Below, one piece after another: positions 61,196 through 64,000 of a stretch of DNA of 64,000 bases. Within the stretch, counting starts at the first letter, position 1, and each line of letters starts with the position of its first letter. The position numbers and the translations under genes were made by a program. Source of the DNA: CAKOSP01 sp044432745 (GTDB lineage: Bacteria; Bacillota_I; Bacilli_A; RF39; UBA660); NCBI GenBank assembly GCA_044432745.1, contig JAWXUH010000002.1:124001-188000 (forward strand), written 5' to 3'. Under the pieces are notes generated by a model. The model did no database searches. It was not told the DNA's origin and saw only the letters and a list, made by a program, of their open reading frames with translations.

Positions 61196-62101
61196 TAAAT
61201 TAAGTTTGAATTTTAGATCATCTCTGATTTTTATAGCATCAATAGAGTCAATTGAATTTTGTAAATATATTCTTCTATTAAATGAACCTGTATTAACTAC
61301 GAAGTAAACAGATGATTTATTTAATAGAAAATCTAAATATTTTCTACTTATTCTAACATCATATACATGTGATAATGATATAAAGTCTTTGTTATTAATT
61401 AAGCGGCTATCAAAAAACACTTTGTTGTTTTGAATACGAACAATTGAATGCGACATTAATGCTAGTTGTACTAAAAAATAAAAGAATATTGATAGAAGTA
61501 CCACACCTAGTGCAGTACTAATATCTACTAAACTAAAAGTTACACCTTGCATATCACTTGGAACGTAATAAAAAAACATTCCTAAAAATAATAATAAAAT
61601 TAGTAAAAAAACATTTATACTTTGATTTATTAGAAAGATTGAAATATCATAATTGTTTTTTTGAAATGTCATGTCAATGGCAATGTCATTAACTTCTACA
61701 ATTTCTTCTGTTTTATGACTTTTTACTTTTTCAAATAACTCACTCATAACTTGATATCTTAATCTAAATGTAATAGGTAAGGGTTTGTTGTTTAAGCGCA
61801 TAGTTACAGTTGCAAATCTTTTGTTATATTCGTAAGAATCTATTCCTGGATTGTAAGCATCTCTGTTAGTATCGTAATATGTAACATCTTTAAAATAAAT
61901 ATATTTTTTCTGTTTTATAAAAGGACTTATACTCAAAGTTATTTTTTCATCATCAAATGATTCGAATGAATAAAAATTAACCATTTTATATAAAATAAAA
62001 AGTAATAGTAGTTGTATGTATAAATTACCTTCAATTCTAAAAAAAATACCTCCTATAAAAAAAAGTAATATCACTTTAAGTGAATTATATAATAAAATCA
62101 T
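61193..62101 (-). CDS. membrane protein, possible bacterial PH-like domains
   Basis: 302 residues. Two N-terminal hydrophobic helices (~5-45), a beta-rich soluble part (~50-120), two more helices (~160-215), and a second beta-rich part (~220-302). Two copies of helix pair plus beta domain suggest a duplicated YdbT/bPH-like architecture, but I see no decisive motif. GAGGTG ribosome-binding site. Confidence 0.5.
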   Translation of the reverse strand: MILLYNSLKVILLFFIGGIFFRIEGNLYIQLLLLFILYKMVNFYSFESFDDEKITLSISPFIKQKKYIYFKDVTYYDTNRDAYNPGIDSYEYNKRFATVTMRLNNKPLPITFRLRYQVMSELFEKVKSHKTEEIVEVNDIAIDMTFQKNNYDISIFLINQSINVFLLILLLFLGMFFYYVPSDMQGVTFSLVDISTALGVVLLSIFFYFLVQLALMSHSIVRIQNNKVFFDSRLINNKDFISLSHVYDVRISRKYLDFLLNKSSVYFVVNTGSFNRRIYLQNSIDSIDAIKIRDDLKFKLNL

Positions 62102-62174
62102 TTCACACCTCTTTTAAATTATACTAAATGGTTGTTATAATGTCTATTAATTTATTATATAGTAATTAAAAATA

Positions 62175-62204
62175 AAAAAAAGATTATATAATAATCTATT
62201 TTAA
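62175..62204 (-). terminator. terminator of the small membrane protein gene
   Basis: On the minus strand AGATTAT/ATAATCT arms are followed by a T8 run. Confidence 0.65.
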
Positions 62205-62243
62205 ATATTTAATTATAAATAAAAAAAATACTTTTTTCTTCTA

Positions 62244-62513
62244 TTATTTTTTATTTATAAATGGTAACTTTGATAATAGTGATGAAGTATCTATATCACT
62301 ATCATGTAGTGCTGATGCAATCCCAACTGCAATTCCAACACCAGATCTTATCATATTTGAATCAATATTTAATTTTCTTTTTTTAATTTCGTTAATTTCT
62401 TTTTGTAAAGCATTAATTTTTTTATTATAATCGTTTGTTAATATAACATATGTTATATAAGAAGAGATACTTGATACTAATATTGATATAAAAATCATTG
62501 TTATAATGTTCAT
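62244..62513 (-). CDS. small membrane protein with coiled coil
   Basis: 89 residues. N-terminal membrane helix (~3-25), a coiled coil (~28-50, K-I-N-A-L-Q-K-E-I-N-E-I-K-K-R-K), then a Gly/Ala-rich amphipathic helix (G-V-G-I-A-V-G-I-A-S-A). AAAGGAGA ribosome-binding site. Not recognised. Confidence 0.55.
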   Translation of the reverse strand: MNIITMIFISILVSSISSYITYVILTNDYNKKINALQKEINEIKKRKLNIDSNMIRSGVGIAVGIASALHDSDIDTSSLLSKLPFINKK

Positions 62514-62627
62514 TAATGATCTCCTTTCATTATTATTATAGCATTGTATTGTAAAAAGTTATATTATATAAAATGTTTGTAATTTGATTTTACGTATAAA
62601 AAATATACTAAATAGATACCGAAATTA

Positions 62628-62657
62628 AAAAAATAGATTATTTAATAATCTATTTTT
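62628..62657 (-). terminator. terminator of tRNA-Arg(TCT)
   Basis: On the minus strand AATAGATTATT pairs with AATAATCTATT and is followed by T-runs, ~45 bp after the tRNA. Confidence 0.7.
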
Positions 62658-62699
62658 ATTATTCCTTATAAACATTAAGTTTAAAGGTTATTTATTTTA

Positions 62700-62776
62700 T
62701 GGTGTTCCCGGAGTGATTCGAACACTCGACCGTACGCTTAGAAGGCGTATGCTCTATCCAGCTGAGCTACGGAAAC
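62700..62776 (-). tRNA. tRNA-Arg(TCT)
   Basis: 77 nt with encoded CCA. Acceptor GTTTCCG pairs with CGGGAAC (one G-T pair). Stem TACGC/GCGTA with loop CTTCTAA gives anticodon TCT. Third arginine tRNA of the window. Confidence 0.95.
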
Positions 62777-62792
62777 GTTTCAACTGAATATA

Positions 62793-62821
62793 ATTATATA
62801 ACGAAATAAAAGAAAAAACAA
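62793..62821 (-). promoter_or_regulatory. promoter of tRNA-Arg(TCT)
   Basis: On the minus strand: TTGTTT (62816-62821), 17-bp spacer, TATAAT (62793-62798). Confidence 0.7.
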
Positions 62822-62845
62822 GTAAAAAATGAGTTTTTTTTCTTT

Positions 62846-63781
62846 TTAATTAAAAATTGTGACACTTATTTCATTATTACTATCAAAAATCACTTGTTCG
62901 ATGTCATATGTATCTCTTATTGATAGGTAAATAGAATATCTAACTTCTTCTAATATTGTTTGATCACTTAAATCTGCTATAAGGTTATTGTCAAAACTTA
63001 ATAAAATACTTTCTTCCAATATTTCATAATACTCAAGTGTTGCAGAAGCTTTTAAATAACTAATTAAATTTGTTTGATTAATAGGAGAGGTTTGTAAATT
63101 TTTAATTATTATTTCAATCTTTTCAGTTTGATTGTTTTCAAATTTTGTAATCGGTATATAATAATTCTCAGTTCCCATACTACTTAAGTAATAACTTGTA
63201 GTACTAATTGTATTTTTAATACTATTTATATCATAAACTTTATTTATTCCGTAACTCTTATCAAGCGTAAGTGGTAAATTTTTATTACTATGAGGTAAAT
63301 TTGTTAAATGATCTTCTTCTATGAATATCATTATTTGATCTATTTCTTCAAATTCACATAACGAATATATTAACGCTTCAATAAGCTTAACTTCTTTATC
63401 TTCTTCTATATTTAAAAATTCTTTAGAAAAATTTAATTTTGCTAGTCTATTTTCAATAGTTATTTTTATTAATTCAGTTCCTTCTGGTAATATAGGGTAG
63501 AAAAAGGCAGAAACATATTCAGATTCTACAGAACCTACTGTTAATGTTTTAATTATATACTTAACGTTTTCAATTATATCTTCGCTATTTTTAAGTATAC
63601 TTATTCTAGATACATACTGATTTTCATCAAGTAAATACACAGGCATTTTAGTAGCTTCTATATAATTTGTTTCTACTTTATAACTTATCGTTTGATCATT
63701 TGGAAAATTATATACTAAAACTACTGTTAATATAGAAAAACTAGTTATTAATATTCTTCTTATAGCACAATTTTTAATCAT
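62846..63781 (-). CDS. gerM: GerM-domain sporulation/germination protein
   Basis: 311 residues. N-terminal membrane helix (~8-25, no lipobox Cys in the usual place), then two GerMN domains (~45-160 and ~180-305), each with the L-x-x-x-G-T-E-L-I-K / L-N-F-S-K-E-F pattern clearest in the first. GerM links the coat and cortex side of the sporulation channel in Bacillus. AGGTGG ribosome-binding site. It follows gerE, a neighbourhood also seen in Bacillus (gerE ... racE-gerM). Confidence 0.85.
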   Translation of the reverse strand: MIKNCAIRRILITSFSILTVVLVYNFPNDQTISYKVETNYIEATKMPVYLLDENQYVSRISILKNSEDIIENVKYIIKTLTVGSVESEYVSAFFYPILPEGTELIKITIENRLAKLNFSKEFLNIEEDKEVKLIEALIYSLCEFEEIDQIMIFIEEDHLTNLPHSNKNLPLTLDKSYGINKVYDINSIKNTISTTSYYLSSMGTENYYIPITKFENNQTEKIEIIIKNLQTSPINQTNLISYLKASATLEYYEILEESILLSFDNNLIADLSDQTILEEVRYSIYLSIRDTYDIEQVIFDSNNEISVTIFN

Positions 63782-63830
63782 TTTTATACCACCTAATTAA
63801 GTATATTATTATTTTTATATATAATGCAAA

Positions 63831-63848
63831 AAAAGGCATATGCCTTTT
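63831..63848 (-). terminator. short terminator after gerE
   Basis: AAAAGGCA and TGCCTTTT arms with almost no loop, then a T-run on the minus strand. Confidence 0.55.
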
Positions 63849-64000
63849 AAATATTTATTTCACCAAGTTTTAGTAATTCAACTATAGCTTGACTTCTTCC
63901 TTTTACATCTAGTTTTTGCATAGTATTTGAAACATGATTTCTTACAGTTTTTTCACTGATAAATAATTCTCTTGCTATTTCTTTTGTAGTATTATTTTTA
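63847..64000 (-). CDS. gerE: GerE, LuxR-type late sporulation regulator (partial, 3' end)
   Basis: The last 50 codons before the window edge read T-K-E-I-A-R-E-L-F-I-S-E-K-T-V-R-N-H-V-S-N, then M-Q-K-L-D-V-K-G-R-S-Q-A and L-L-K-L-G-E. This is almost the same as the LuxR-type helix-turn-helix of Bacillus GerE, the last regulator of mother-cell coat genes. The N-terminus lies outside the window. Confidence 0.9.
   Translation of the reverse strand, partial: KNNTTKEIARELFISEKTVRNHVSNTMQKLDVKGRSQAIVELLKLGEINI

Overview
The window is AT-rich, uses TGA as a stop codon (for example at the ends of the CpsD-like and PBP2b-like genes), and carries Firmicutes-style operons: comEA-comEC-holA, rnhC-cvpA, yceD-rpmF-mraZ-rsmH-ftsL-pbp and ftsW-gmk. 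It also holds sporulation genes: a split spoIVA, gerM, a partial gerE and a YjcZ-like gene. This points to a spore-forming, low-GC member of the Bacilli or Erysipelotrichia-like gut lineages. It is not a code-4 mollicute. The lineage is an inference.

Layout. Positions 1-2800 hold one intact Rpn-type (PD-(D/E)XK) nuclease gene and several 3'-end fragments of it, each carried on a ~180-bp direct-repeat module with its own terminator and promoter. From 2.9 to 8.8 kb there is a J-domain protein, a TIM-barrel sugar isomerase or endonuclease IV-fold enzyme, coiled-coil and membrane proteins, and a DUF2130 protein. From 8.9 to 11.5 kb lies a tyrosine-kinase/phosphatase polysaccharide control module (CpsC, CpsD, CpsB) with a VanZ-like gene. 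tRNA-Arg(ACG) and tRNA-Pro(TGG) follow.

A 6,314-bp integrative element sits in the 3' end of tRNA-Pro, bounded by 27-bp direct repeats at 11679-11705 and 17993-18019. It carries a tyrosine integrase, a small excisionase-like protein, an XRE regulator, a HExxH metallopeptidase-like protein, an ABC exporter, a small acidic protein and a replication-initiator-like protein. Downstream are housekeeping genes: FtsW, guanylate kinase, ComEA/ComEC, HolA, RNase HIII, CvpA, thioredoxin, a divergent adenylosuccinate-synthetase homologue, an ABC exporter and several small membrane proteins.

The main discovery is at 32317-43740. The sporulation gene spoIVA is cut after codon 122 by a 9,945-bp element bounded by TGGT at 32680-32683 and 42625-42628. 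The element encodes a large serine recombinase, a 38-residue protein just upstream of it, and a 2,609-residue surface protein. Joining the two ends restores one open 492-codon spoIVA with no lost or extra residue, and the joined element ends form a recombinase-type attP with 9/10 inverted repeats around the crossover. This is the architecture of a skin-type element that could be excised during sporulation, here in spoIVA.

The remainder, 43.8-64 kb, holds an amidoligase-family enzyme next to a HExxH protein, a TasA/camelysin-like exported protein, YceD-L32, MraZ-RsmH-FtsL-PBP2b, a PAP2 phosphatase, RecD2, endonuclease IV with a DUF2624-like gene, a second class B PBP, L33, EF-P, membrane proteins, tRNA-Arg(TCT), GerM and the 3' end of gerE.
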